NCBI GenBank assembly: GCA_964550935.1
Contig: CAZKBB010000009.1
Coordinates: forward strand, 1 to 59,989
Source: JBCBSP01 sp964550935
Lineage (GTDB): Bacteria; Pseudomonadota; Alphaproteobacteria; Caulobacterales; Maricaulaceae
Length of the DNA: 59,989 nt
Direction: 5' to 3'
The translations under genes were made by a program, and so were the position numbers. The notes under the pieces are model-generated. The model searched no databases. It was not told the origin of the DNA and worked only from the letters and a program-made list of their open reading frames with translations. Positions 25,873 to 34,001 of this stretch are shown here, one piece after another (the first letter of the stretch is position 1; every line of letters starts with the position of its first letter).

Positions 25873-26601
25873 TTACGCCTCTCGGTCGCCGAGCAGCATG
25901 CGGCGCTCGGTGCGGCTGGGGAAGCGGTAGAAGATGTGGGTGCCGATCTTGCGCGTGCGCACGAGGGAGTCGTTCCAGTGCGGGTCCACCGCGATCGTGT
26001 GGTAGTGCGTCGCCCGGCGCGTGACCGGACGGGCGAAGCCCATCAGCGCGTGCTCTGCGACCTTCTGGGCCTCCACCCAGCCGTGTCCGTAAGGCGCGCG
26101 CGCCATGGAGCCGTCACAGGTGAAGGTGAACTGGCAGCCCGTCACGCGCTCGGCGCCCTGATAGACCGCTTCACAGATCGTGTTTGGATAGGCCCTGTGG
26201 CCGACGCGATTCAGCACCACCTCCGCCACGGCCAGACGACCGTAGATGTTTTCCGAGCGGGCCTCGTAGAACACCGCCTCGGCCAGACAGCGACGCTCGC
26301 GCGCATTGAAGCGCGCGGTGGCGATGTGGCTGGCGTCGAAGGTGCGAAGGCTCGACGCGGTGCGAGTCAGAACGGCCACCGCGTCGCCCTCGACCGCAAG
26401 GCTCATCGTGGCGAACGCCGGCTCGCCCTCGCCATTCTCGACATAGGTGCGCGCAAGCTCGCTCCACAGAGCGCGCTCGTCCTGGGCCGCCACGGTCTGC
26501 GAGGCGAGATTCACGGTCAGGCCGAGCGCCACGACGGCGCACAGCGCGACCGCCGTCATCAGGGCCCGTCCGGCCCATGCGCTTTTGGCCAAGATCGACA
26601 T
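25873..26601 (-). CDS. SleB-type cell wall hydrolase
   Basis: A 242-residue protein with an N-terminal membrane anchor or signal (residues about 12-37) and a C-terminal SleB hydrolase domain (PF07486), a lysozyme-like fold that cuts peptidoglycan glycan strands. The catalytic glutamate lies in CLAEAVFYEARSENIYGRLA, followed by AVAEVVLNRVGHRAYPNTIC and CQFTFTCDG. Alphaproteobacteria use such enzymes in wall growth rather than germination. It reads alone, with a 217-base gap (26602-26818) to ppdK that holds its promoter region and nothing else I can identify. Confidence 0.85.
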   Translation of the reverse strand: MSILAKSAWAGRALMTAVALCAVVALGLTVNLASQTVAAQDERALWSELARTYVENGEGEPAFATMSLAVEGDAVAVLTRTASSLRTFDASHIATARFNARERRCLAEAVFYEARSENIYGRLAVAEVVLNRVGHRAYPNTICEAVYQGAERVTGCQFTFTCDGSMARAPYGHGWVEAQKVAEHALMGFARPVTRRATHYHTIAVDPHWNDSLVRTRKIGTHIFYRFPSRTERRMLLGDREA

Positions 26602-26818
26602 GATCAGGCTCCCCGCCCTTTGAACCAGCCCTTGCAGCTTGGTTCTTCAGCTGTGCGACACGTTCGCACAGGAAACTGAACGCGTCGTGAAACGAAAGGG
26701 TCCGCGCGATAAGCCGCAACGACCCTGTCCGGTCAATCCCCGACCAAGACGCTGCATAACATCGTACGCAATCGCGGCGGATCAAGGGCGCGCTCGATCC
26801 GCTTGATCAATGAGAGCC

Positions 26819-29485
26819 TTACGCCGGCTTTCCAAGCGCGGCCTGCGCCGCGGCCAGGCGCGCGATCGGCACGCGGTATGGCGAACAGGACACATAATCG
26901 AGCCCCGTCGCCTCGCAGAATCGGATCGAGGCGGGATCGCCGCCATGCTCGCCGCAGATGCCGAGCTTGAGACCCTCGCGCGCGCCGCGCCCGCGTTCGG
27001 CCGCGATCCGCACCAGATCGCCCACGCCTTCCTGGTCGAGCGACACGAAGGGATCTTTCTCGAAGATGTTGGCTTCCAGATAGGCGCCGAGGAACTTGCC
27101 CGCGTCGTCGCGCGAGAGCCCATAGGTCGTCTGGGTCAGATCGTTCGTGCCGAACGAGAAGAACTCGGCGAAGGCGGCGATGTCGGCGGCGCGCAGGGCC
27201 GCGCGCGGCAGCTCGATCATCGTGCCGGTGAGATAGACCGGCGCGGCTCCGGTCTCGTCCTCGACCGCGCGCGCGACAGCGTCGACGCGCACCTTGAGGA
27301 TCTCCAGCTCCTTGGCGGTGGCCACGAGCGGGATCATCACCTCCGCGACCGGCTTCACCCCGGTCTCCTTCTCCACCTGGGCCTGCGCCTCGAAGATGGC
27401 GCGCGCCTGCATCTCGTAGATCTCCGGATAGGAGATGCCGAGCCGGCAGCCGCGATGGCCGAGCATGGGGTTGGTTTCGTTAAGCGCGCGCGCGCGCTCC
27501 ATAAGCGCATCGGCGGGCAGCCCGGTGGCCTCGGCGACCGCCCTCACGTCCTCCTCGGTGTGGGGCAGGAACTCATGCAGCGGCGGATCAAGCAGGCGGA
27601 TCGTGCAGGGCCGATCCTCCATGATCCGGAAGATGTCGGCGAAGTCCTCGCGCTGCATGGGCAGGATTTTCGAGAGCGCCTTGATGCGCCCCTCCTGGTC
27701 GTCGGCGAGGATCATCTCTCGCACCGCCGCGATGCGGTCGGCGTCGAAGAACATGTGCTCAGTGCGGCACAGCCCGATGCCTTCGGCGCCGAACTCCTTG
27801 GCGGTCTGAACGTCGGCGGGCGTCTCCGCGTTGGTGCGCACCTTCATGCGCCGCGCGCGGTCGGCCCAGGCCATCAGCGTCGCGAAGTCTCCGGTCAGCT
27901 CGGGCTTGATCATGCGCGCCTCGCCGGCGAGCACCTCGCCGGTGGCCCCGTCCACGGTGATCATCTCGCCTTCGGTCACGGTGCGCCCGCGCGCGGTGAA
28001 GGTCTTGGCCGCAGCGTCGATCTTGATCTCGCCCGCGCCGGAGACGCATGGACGGCCCATGCCGCGCGCGACCACGGCGGCGTGGCTCGTCATCCCGCCG
28101 CGCGCGGTGACGATCGCCTGGGCGGCGTGCATGCCGTGGATGTCCTCAGGGGAGGTCTCCACGCGCACCAGAATCACCTTCTCGCCGAGGCTCGCCATAC
28201 GCTCGGCCTCGTCGGCATCGAACACCGCCACGCCGGCGGCCGCGCCCGGAGACGCGGGCAGGCCCTTCGCGATCACTTCGCGCTCATAGCTTTCATCAAT
28301 CGTGGGATGGAGCAGCTGGTCCAGCGCGGACGGATCGACGCGCAGCACCGCCTCGTTTTCGGTGATCACGCCTTCGCCGGCCAGGTCCACGGCGACCTTC
28401 AGCGCCGCGCACGCGGTGCGCTTGGCGTTGCGCGTCTGGAGCATCCACAGGACGCCCTGCTCTACCGTGAACTCGATGTCCTGCATGTCGCGGTAATGGC
28501 CTTCGAGCTTTTCGAAGACCTCCACGAGCTGGGCGTAGACCTCGGGCAGCGCTTCCTCCATGGAAGGCTGGTTGTCGCCCATGCGCTCGCGCATGGACTT
28601 CGTCAGGCATTGCGGCGTGCGGATGCCCGCGACCACGTCCTCGCCTTGGGCGTTGATCAGGAACTCGCCGTAATAGCTCTTCTCGCCGGTGGACGGATCG
28701 CGCGTGAACGCGACGCCGGTGGCCGAGGTCTCGCCCATATTGCCGAACACCATGGCCTGCACGTTCACCGCCGTGCCCCAGCTGGCCGGGATGTCGTACA
28801 TGCGCCGATAGGTGACCGCGCGGTCGTTCATCCACGAGCCGAACACCGCCCCGATCGCGCCCCAAAGCTGGTCGCGCGGATCGGTCGGGAAGGGCTCTCC
28901 CAGCGCATCCTGGACCGCGGCCTTGTACTCTTTGATGAGGCCTTCCCAGTCCTCGGCCGTCACCTCGGTGTCGAGCTGGTAGTCGTTGTCTTCCTTGAAG
29001 CGCTCCAGGATCTCCTCGAACGTGGCGTGGGAGACGCCCAGCACCACGTCGGAATACATCGTGATGAAGCGGCGATAGCTGTCGAGCGCGAAGCGCCGGT
29101 CGCCGGAGAGCTCGGCCAGCCCCTCGGCGGTCTCGTCGTTGAGCCCGAGATTGAGCACCGTGTCCATCATGCCCGGCATCGAGGCGCGCGCGCCTGACCG
29201 CACCGAGACCAGAAGCGGGTTGGCCGGATCGCCGAACGTTTTGCCGACGATGCCCTCGAGGCGCTCAAGCGCGGTCTCGACCTCGCCGTTCAGCGCGTCC
29301 GGATAGGCGCGGTCATTGTCGTAGAAGGCGGTGCACACGGCGGTGGTGAGCGTAAAGCCCGGCGGCACGGGTAGGCCGAGGCGCGCCATCTCGGCGAGAT
29401 TCGCGCCCTTGCCGCCCAGCAGATCGCGCGCGGTCTGGTCCCCGTCCGCCGATCCCCCGCCGAATGCATACACCCAATTCGCCAT
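26819..29485 (-). CDS. ppdK: Pyruvate, phosphate dikinase
   Basis: An 888-residue enzyme interconverting pyruvate, ATP and phosphate with PEP, AMP and pyrophosphate. Domain order is N-terminal ATP-grasp (LLGGKGANLAEMARLGLPVP; SVRSGARASMPGMMDTVLNL), the swivelling phosphohistidine domain (ARGGMTSHAAVVARGMGRPC), and the C-terminal PEP-utilising barrel (GLCRTEHMF; FFSFGTNDLTQTTYG; KLGICGEHGGDP with the catalytic Cys). All catalytic residues are present at normal length. It supports gluconeogenic growth on pyruvate or lactate. It follows glyS in the same direction with only 46 bases between. Confidence 0.95.
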   Translation of the reverse strand: MANWVYAFGGGSADGDQTARDLLGGKGANLAEMARLGLPVPPGFTLTTAVCTAFYDNDRAYPDALNGEVETALERLEGIVGKTFGDPANPLLVSVRSGARASMPGMMDTVLNLGLNDETAEGLAELSGDRRFALDSYRRFITMYSDVVLGVSHATFEEILERFKEDNDYQLDTEVTAEDWEGLIKEYKAAVQDALGEPFPTDPRDQLWGAIGAVFGSWMNDRAVTYRRMYDIPASWGTAVNVQAMVFGNMGETSATGVAFTRDPSTGEKSYYGEFLINAQGEDVVAGIRTPQCLTKSMRERMGDNQPSMEEALPEVYAQLVEVFEKLEGHYRDMQDIEFTVEQGVLWMLQTRNAKRTACAALKVAVDLAGEGVITENEAVLRVDPSALDQLLHPTIDESYEREVIAKGLPASPGAAAGVAVFDADEAERMASLGEKVILVRVETSPEDIHGMHAAQAIVTARGGMTSHAAVVARGMGRPCVSGAGEIKIDAAAKTFTARGRTVTEGEMITVDGATGEVLAGEARMIKPELTGDFATLMAWADRARRMKVRTNAETPADVQTAKEFGAEGIGLCRTEHMFFDADRIAAVREMILADDQEGRIKALSKILPMQREDFADIFRIMEDRPCTIRLLDPPLHEFLPHTEEDVRAVAEATGLPADALMERARALNETNPMLGHRGCRLGISYPEIYEMQARAIFEAQAQVEKETGVKPVAEVMIPLVATAKELEILKVRVDAVARAVEDETGAAPVYLTGTMIELPRAALRAADIAAFAEFFSFGTNDLTQTTYGLSRDDAGKFLGAYLEANIFEKDPFVSLDQEGVGDLVRIAAERGRGAREGLKLGICGEHGGDPASIRFCEATGLDYVSCSPYRVPIARLAAAQAALGKPA

Positions 29486-29531
29486 GTCCGGCCCTTATCT
29501 GTCCTGCTTGCCCTGCGGCGTGCGCGACGCG

Positions 29532-32198
29532 TCAGCCCTCGAGCCGGTCGAAATCGGCCACCGTGCGCACCGCGTCGCGGATACGTGATAGCAACAAAAG
29601 CCTGTTGCGGCGCAACATCTGATCATCAGCGTTCACCGTGACCGCCTCGAAGAAGGCGTCCACCGGAGCGCGCAGCCCCGCCAGCGCACGCATCACGCCC
29701 TCGAAATCCTCGTCCCTCGCCGCCGTCGCGGCGACCTCGACCGCGCCCTCGATCGCCGCGATCAGATGGCGCTCCTCGTCCTCGCGCGCGGTCTTGCCGA
29801 TCGCGATCATGAGCGCCGCGGCCTGGTCGTCGGTGAGCGCCGCCGCCGCGGCTGAACTCCCGGACGGCGAAGCCGATCCGGGACCTCGCCGCGAGTCCGG
29901 CGCCTCATCCCGATCGAGGTCCCGGCTCTCCCCCGGATCAACTCCGGGGTCGGCCGGGAATTCAGGGTGTGGCTCTTGTCCTCCCCCGCTCGCGGGAGAG
30001 GTGTCGGCGTAGCCGACGGAGGGGGCCGCGCCCAGGACCTCAGCCCGCGCCGCAGCGAGGTCGAAGCCCTTCTTCTCCTCGGCGCGCAGGATGTTCGCCG
30101 CCCGGCGATAACCGCTGAGCAGCGCCGCGCCGTCCTCGGTGTCGATGAAGCCCTGCAGCGCCCGCGCCTTCTTTGTCACGCGCACGAGGTCGTCATCGCC
30201 AAGCGCGAACACCGCATCGATCACATCATGGCGCACGCCTTCGTCCTTGAGATGGACTTTCAGGCGGTCAGCAAAGAAGGCGAGGATCGAAGCTTCAACG
30301 TCCGCAAGCGCCGAGAAGCGGGCTAGGAAAACGTCCGACCATTGATCTCGTGGCGCAGAGGTGCCGCGCCGAGCATATGGATTGGAAGTCTTGGTTAGAA
30401 CCACCGGAAGATCGCGCATCCCCAGTGACATGTCAGAAAGCTGCGACCGGTCGTGCAGCGTATCGACCATCTCTACCCTTTCGCCGGAGAAGGGTCCGCG
30501 TACGAACCATGAAGCTCTGTCGCCGCCGAACCCGGAGAACACCAACAGAAAGTATGCAGCGTTCGAGAGCAACTTGATTGGCGCTTCTACGCCCAATTCA
30601 AGCAACACCCGAATAACCCCCAATGCCGCCCGCCTCAGCGCATAGGGATCCTTCGACCCCGTCGGCTTTTCGTCGATCGCCCAGAACCCCACCAGCGTGT
30701 CGAGTTTGTCGGCGAGCGCCACTGCGGCCGAGACCGGCGCCGTGGGGACCTCGTCGGAGGGGCCTTGGGGCTTGTAATGGTCGCGCACGGCGTCGGCGAC
30801 TTGGCGGCGCTGGTCTTCGGTGAGACCGGCGAGCAGCCCCCCTCGGTCCTTCGGACCACTCCCCCCGCTCGCGGGGGGAGACATCGTGCCGTCGCCTTGT
30901 CCTCCCCCGCCTGCGGGGGAGGTGTCCCGGACTTCGTCCGGGACGGAGGGGGCGGGTTGAAGCGCATAATACCGGCCCATCACGCCCTGCAGCTCGGGGA
31001 ATTCGTAGACCATCTGGCTGACGAGATCGGCCTTGGCGAGCTTCGCGGCGAGCTCAGCCAGATCCAGGTCGGCGCCCACGGCCGGGGCGAGCTCGCGCGC
31101 CAGCGCGGCGACGCGTTCGGTCTTGTCGGCGACCGTGCCGAGCTTTTCGTGGAAGGTGACCTTGGAGAGCTCGGACGCCATGGCGTCGAGGCCGCGCTTG
31201 CGGTCCGCGTCCCAGAAGTGGCGCGCATCGGACAGGCGCGCGGAGAGCACGCGCGCCGCGCCCGCCGCGATCGCCTTGCCGCCGTCGGGCGCGGTCTGGT
31301 TGGCGAGCATGACGAATTTCGGCGCGAGATCGCCGGTCTTCGGATCGCGCACTGCGAAATAGCGCTGGTGCACCTTCATGGTCAGCGTGATGACTTCAGG
31401 GGGCAGATCGAGGAAGCCCGGGTCCATGTCGCCGAGCACCGCGACGGGGTGCTCCACAAGGCCGGTGACCTCCTTTAACAGCTCCATGTCCTCGACCAGC
31501 TCCAGCCCCGCCTCGGCGCAGACCGAGCGCGCGCCGTCGAGCACCGCGGCCTGGCGCGCGGCGCGCTGCAGGATGACCCCGTTCTCGGCGAGCTTGGCTT
31601 CATAGTCGGCGTAGCTCGTCACCGCGAACGGCCCTGAGCCGTGGATGCGGTGGCCCTCGGTGACGTCGCCGGCCTCGATGCCGAAGACCGTCAGGGGGAC
31701 GACCTGACCGCCCAACAGACAGAGCACGCGCTGAAGCGGGCGCACCCAGCGCTGGGCGGTCTCGCCCTCGCCGAACTTCATCGATTTCGGCCAGGGAAAC
31801 CCCTTCGCGATCGCCGGGATCGCTTCGGAGATCACGTCCGCCGCGGCCCGGCCCGGCTTCTCGATCAGGGCGACGTAGAACTCGCCCTTCTTGTCGGCGC
31901 GCGTCTCGCACTGATCAAGGCTCTCAAGCCCGGCGCCGCGCAAAAAGCCCTCCACGGCCTTTTCGGGCGCGCCGACGCGCGGGCCCTTGCGCTCCTCGCG
32001 CACGTCCTTGGTCTTTTCGGGCAGGCCTGTGACGTGAAGGCCCAACCGGCGCGGGCCGGAGACCGCGTCGATCGCCTCGAAGCTCAAACCGGCCGCGTCC
32101 AGATGCTCCTTCATCAGGCGCGCCAGATCGCTTTCCGCGCGCGCCTGCATGCGCGCAGGGATCTCTTCACTGAAGAATTCAAGAAGCAGGTCGGACAT
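29532..32198 (-). CDS. glyS: Glycyl-tRNA synthetase beta subunit with in-frame repeat insertions
   Basis: The tRNA-binding beta chain of the tetrameric bacterial glycyl-tRNA synthetase. ATG 32198 begins MSDLLLEFFSEEIPARMQAR, the family N-terminus; the open frame reaching 32567 is not used. Family blocks include GPRRLGLHVTGLP, SMKFGEGETAQRWVRP, GVMGRYYALQ, RDHYKPQGPSDEVPTAPVS, DPYALRRAALGVIRV and ILAFFADRLKVHL. It is 888 residues against about 690-700 usually. The excess is in three places: residues about 415-455 and 725-780, made of palindromic repeat DNA translated in frame (both begin APSV and contain DTSPA), and 533-624, a less GC-rich stretch without repeats. The frame is intact throughout, so the gene is probably functional. 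Confidence 0.93.
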   Translation of the reverse strand: MSDLLLEFFSEEIPARMQARAESDLARLMKEHLDAAGLSFEAIDAVSGPRRLGLHVTGLPEKTKDVREERKGPRVGAPEKAVEGFLRGAGLESLDQCETRADKKGEFYVALIEKPGRAAADVISEAIPAIAKGFPWPKSMKFGEGETAQRWVRPLQRVLCLLGGQVVPLTVFGIEAGDVTEGHRIHGSGPFAVTSYADYEAKLAENGVILQRAARQAAVLDGARSVCAEAGLELVEDMELLKEVTGLVEHPVAVLGDMDPGFLDLPPEVITLTMKVHQRYFAVRDPKTGDLAPKFVMLANQTAPDGGKAIAAGAARVLSARLSDARHFWDADRKRGLDAMASELSKVTFHEKLGTVADKTERVAALARELAPAVGADLDLAELAAKLAKADLVSQMVYEFPELQGVMGRYYALQPAPSVPDEVRDTSPAGGGGQGDGTMSPPASGGSGPKDRGGLLAGLTEDQRRQVADAVRDHYKPQGPSDEVPTAPVSAAVALADKLDTLVGFWAIDEKPTGSKDPYALRRAALGVIRVLLELGVEAPIKLLSNAAYFLLVFSGFGGDRASWFVRGPFSGERVEMVDTLHDRSQLSDMSLGMRDLPVVLTKTSNPYARRGTSAPRDQWSDVFLARFSALADVEASILAFFADRLKVHLKDEGVRHDVIDAVFALGDDDLVRVTKKARALQGFIDTEDGAALLSGYRRAANILRAEEKKGFDLAAARAEVLGAAPSVGYADTSPASGGGQEPHPEFPADPGVDPGESRDLDRDEAPDSRRGPGSASPSGSSAAAAALTDDQAAALMIAIGKTAREDEERHLIAAIEGAVEVAATAARDEDFEGVMRALAGLRAPVDAFFEAVTVNADDQMLRRNRLLLLSRIRDAVRTVADFDRLEG
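29858..30026. repeat. Palindromic repeat element translated inside glyS (C-terminal copy)
   Basis: Two kinds of palindrome lie side by side. At 29981-30026: CTCCCCCGC-TC-GCGGGAG and GTCGGC-GTA-GCCGAC, followed by GGAGGGGGC. At 29860-29960: several dyads such as CCCCGGA-TCAAC-TCCGGGG and CCGGGACCTCG paired with CGAGGTCCCGG, ending near CCGGGAATTCAGG, which recurs in the intergenic element near 3925. The length keeps the GlyS frame open, adding about 57 residues before ALTDDQAAAL. Confidence 0.75.
30835..30957. repeat. Palindromic repeat element translated inside glyS (middle copy)
   Basis: Four hairpins stand in a row: GGTCC-TTC-GGACC, CTCCCCCCGC-TC-GCGGGGGGAG, CCTCCCCCGC-CT-GCGGGGGAGG, and GTCCCGGAC-TTC-GTCCGGGAC, closing with GGAGGGGGC. 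The last two match the layout of the other glyS copy. About 40 residues rich in Gly, Ser and Pro are inserted after GRYYALQ, without breaking the frame. Confidence 0.78.
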
Positions 32199-32236
32199 GC
32201 TCGGGTGCGCCGGAGAAGGGCTCCATGATTGAAGGG

Positions 32237-32857
32237 TCAGTCTTTGGCGGCGGCGTCGTGCTCGGCGTCGATCTCGCCCACGCGCCTGAAGGCCGGGCGA
32301 GACTGGATGCGGTCGAGATAGGCGTCGAAGCGGCCGTCCTCTGGCAGAAGGCCGAAACGCCTCACCCAGCCGAGCGCGCCGCCGACCAGGATGTCGACGG
32401 CTGAGAAGCGTTCGCCCAGAAGATAATCGCCGCCCTCCAGCGCCAATGCGACGCGCTCCAGCGCGCCTTGCCAGTCGCCCCAGCCGGCCGAATGCTTGTC
32501 CACATCCCAGCCGCGCGCCTTCGCCATCATAGCCGGCTCCAGCACGCCCGGCCGGAACACCGACCACATCAAATAGTCACCGCGCCGGTCATCGCCGGGC
32601 GCCGGAGCGAGTCCGGCTTCAGGGAACGCCTCGCAGAGATACAGGGAAATTGCAGCAAGCTCGGAGACCGTGCGGCCCCTGTGCTGGATCGCAGGCACCT
32701 TCCCGGACGGATTGACCTGCAGAAAGGCGGCGCTGCGGCTCTCGCCGCGGGTCACGGAGATGACTTTCAAGTCGTACGCCGCGCCCAGCTCTTCGAGCAG
32801 CCAGACCGCGCCGGTGGAGCGGGTGCCGGTGGAGTGCCAGAGGGTGAGATCGCTCAT
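32237..32857 (-). CDS. Glutathione S-transferase family protein
   Basis: A 206-residue GST with an N-terminal thioredoxin-fold half (TLWHSTGTRSTGAVWLLEEL; VNPSGKVPAIQHRGRTVSEL, the cis-Pro and glutathione-contacting block) and an all-helical C-terminal half (SAVDILVGGALGW). The ATG at 32857 overlaps the glyQ stop, and glyS starts 38 bases downstream, so it lies between the two glycyl-tRNA synthetase subunits in one operon. Substrate unknown; the placement need not reflect function. Confidence 0.85.
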   Translation of the reverse strand: MSDLTLWHSTGTRSTGAVWLLEELGAAYDLKVISVTRGESRSAAFLQVNPSGKVPAIQHRGRTVSELAAISLYLCEAFPEAGLAPAPGDDRRGDYLMWSVFRPGVLEPAMMAKARGWDVDKHSAGWGDWQGALERVALALEGGDYLLGERFSAVDILVGGALGWVRRFGLLPEDGRFDAYLDRIQSRPAFRRVGEIDAEHDAAAKD

Positions 32858-33732
32858 GCCGCGGCCCCCGTCTCGATGGCGACCCACGCCTGCGCGCAGC
32901 CCTTGGCGAGCTCGCGCACGCGCGCGATCCAGCTGGCGCGCTCGGCGACCGAGATCGCGCCGCGCGCATCGACCAGATTGAACAGGTGCGAGGCCTTCAG
33001 ACAGTAGTCGTAGGCCGGCAGGGGCAGCGGGCTGTCGAGCGCGAGCAGCGCCTTGCACTGGCGCTCGGCGTCCTCGAACCAGCCGATCAGCATGTCCACG
33101 TCGGCGTGCTCGAAGTTGAAGTGCGACTGCTGACGCTCGTTCTCATGGAACACGTCGCCATAGGTCAGCCCTGCGCCGTTGAAGTCGAGATCGTAGACGT
33201 TCTCCACGCCCTGGATGTACATCGCCAGGCGCTCCAGCCCGTAGGTCAGCTCGCCGGAGACGAGCGCCACGTCGAGCCCGCCGACCTGCTGAAAGTAGGT
33301 GAACTGGCTGACCTCCATGCCGTCGCACCAGACCTCCCAGCCGAGCCCCCAGGCGCCCACGGTGGGGTTCTCCCAGTCGTCCTCCACGAAGCGCACGTCG
33401 TGCAGTCGCCGGTCCACCCCGATCGCGTCGAGGCTTTCCAGATAGAGGTCCTGGAGATTGTTCGGGCTCGGTTTGAGCAGCACCTGGAACTGGTAGTAGT
33501 GCTGCAGCCGGTTCGGGTTCTCCCCGTAGCGCCCGTCGCCCGGCCGGCGCGAGGGCTGCACATAGGCCGCGCGCCAGGGCTTCGGGCCGAGCGAGCGCAG
33601 CGTCGTGGCCGGATGCAAGGTCCCTGCGCCCACCTCCACGTCATAGGGCTGCAGGATGGCGCAGCCCTGCCTGGCCCAATAGGCCTGCAGGCGGAGGATG
33701 AGGTCCTGGAAGCTCGGGGCGTCGTCGGCCAT
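32854..33732 (-). CDS. glyQ: Glycyl-tRNA synthetase alpha subunit
   Basis: A 292-residue class II catalytic subunit that activates glycine and charges tRNA-Gly with GlyS. Seen: FQDLILRLQAYWARQGCAIL, DVEVGAGTLHPATTLRSLGP, AYVQPSRRPGDGRYGENPNR (motif 2 region), GWEVWCDGMEVSQFTYFQQ, and SGELTYGLERLAMYIQGVE. Length and motifs are normal. ATG 33732 is chosen over the TTG one codon before it. The gene order is glyQ, gst, glyS. Confidence 0.96.
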   Translation of the reverse strand: MADDAPSFQDLILRLQAYWARQGCAILQPYDVEVGAGTLHPATTLRSLGPKPWRAAYVQPSRRPGDGRYGENPNRLQHYYQFQVLLKPSPNNLQDLYLESLDAIGVDRRLHDVRFVEDDWENPTVGAWGLGWEVWCDGMEVSQFTYFQQVGGLDVALVSGELTYGLERLAMYIQGVENVYDLDFNGAGLTYGDVFHENERQQSHFNFEHADVDMLIGWFEDAERQCKALLALDSPLPLPAYDYCLKASHLFNLVDARGAISVAERASWIARVRELAKGCAQAWVAIETGAAA

Positions 33733-33829
33733 CAAAGCGCTCTGAAGTATCGGGTGGACCGGCCGCGCGCCCGGGCGCGCGAAACCCTGTCGGAAAGCGC
33801 GCGGACCCTAGGCGCGTCCCCGCCACTTA

Positions 33830-33991
33830 TCAAGAACCGCCGCCGTCCTCGCGATCCCTGCCGCGCAGGCGCGCCTCGACCGCCCTGCGCGCGGCGTCCT
33901 CGGCCTCGGCGCGCCGTTTGCGCGCGGGACCTCTGAACAAGAGCCAGATCACGCCGGCGGCCACGACGAGCAGGAGGGTGAGTTCGAGCAC
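33830..33991 (-). CDS. Small single-pass membrane protein
   Basis: A 53-residue reading frame from GTG 33991, preceded by AGGGG at good distance and 10 bases after the sppA stop. It opens with a hydrophobic helix (LELTLLLVVAAGVIWLLF) followed by a highly basic and acidic tail (KRRAEAEDAARRAVEARLRG). The helix plus charged tail, codon use and placement between sppA and glyQ support a real gene. I do not know a function. The 97 bases after it (33733-33829) show nothing recognisable. Confidence 0.6.
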   Translation of the reverse strand: MLELTLLLVVAAGVIWLLFRGPARKRRAEAEDAARRAVEARLRGRDREDGGGS

Positions 33992-34001
33992 CCGAACGCC
34001 C

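Noticed and set aside
26810..29197. 795-codon open frame on the plus strand
   Set aside because: It lies exactly opposite ppdK, whose protein is fully recognisable. Its His/Arg/Gly-rich sequence is typical of an antisense shadow in GC-rich DNA.
29858..30957. CRISPR-like repeats in glyS
   Set aside because: The repeats are palindromic units of uneven spacing with no spacers of constant length and no cas genes.
32199..32567. N-terminal extension of glyS
   Set aside because: It overlaps the GST gene in another frame and lacks the GlyS N-terminal pattern, which starts at 32198.
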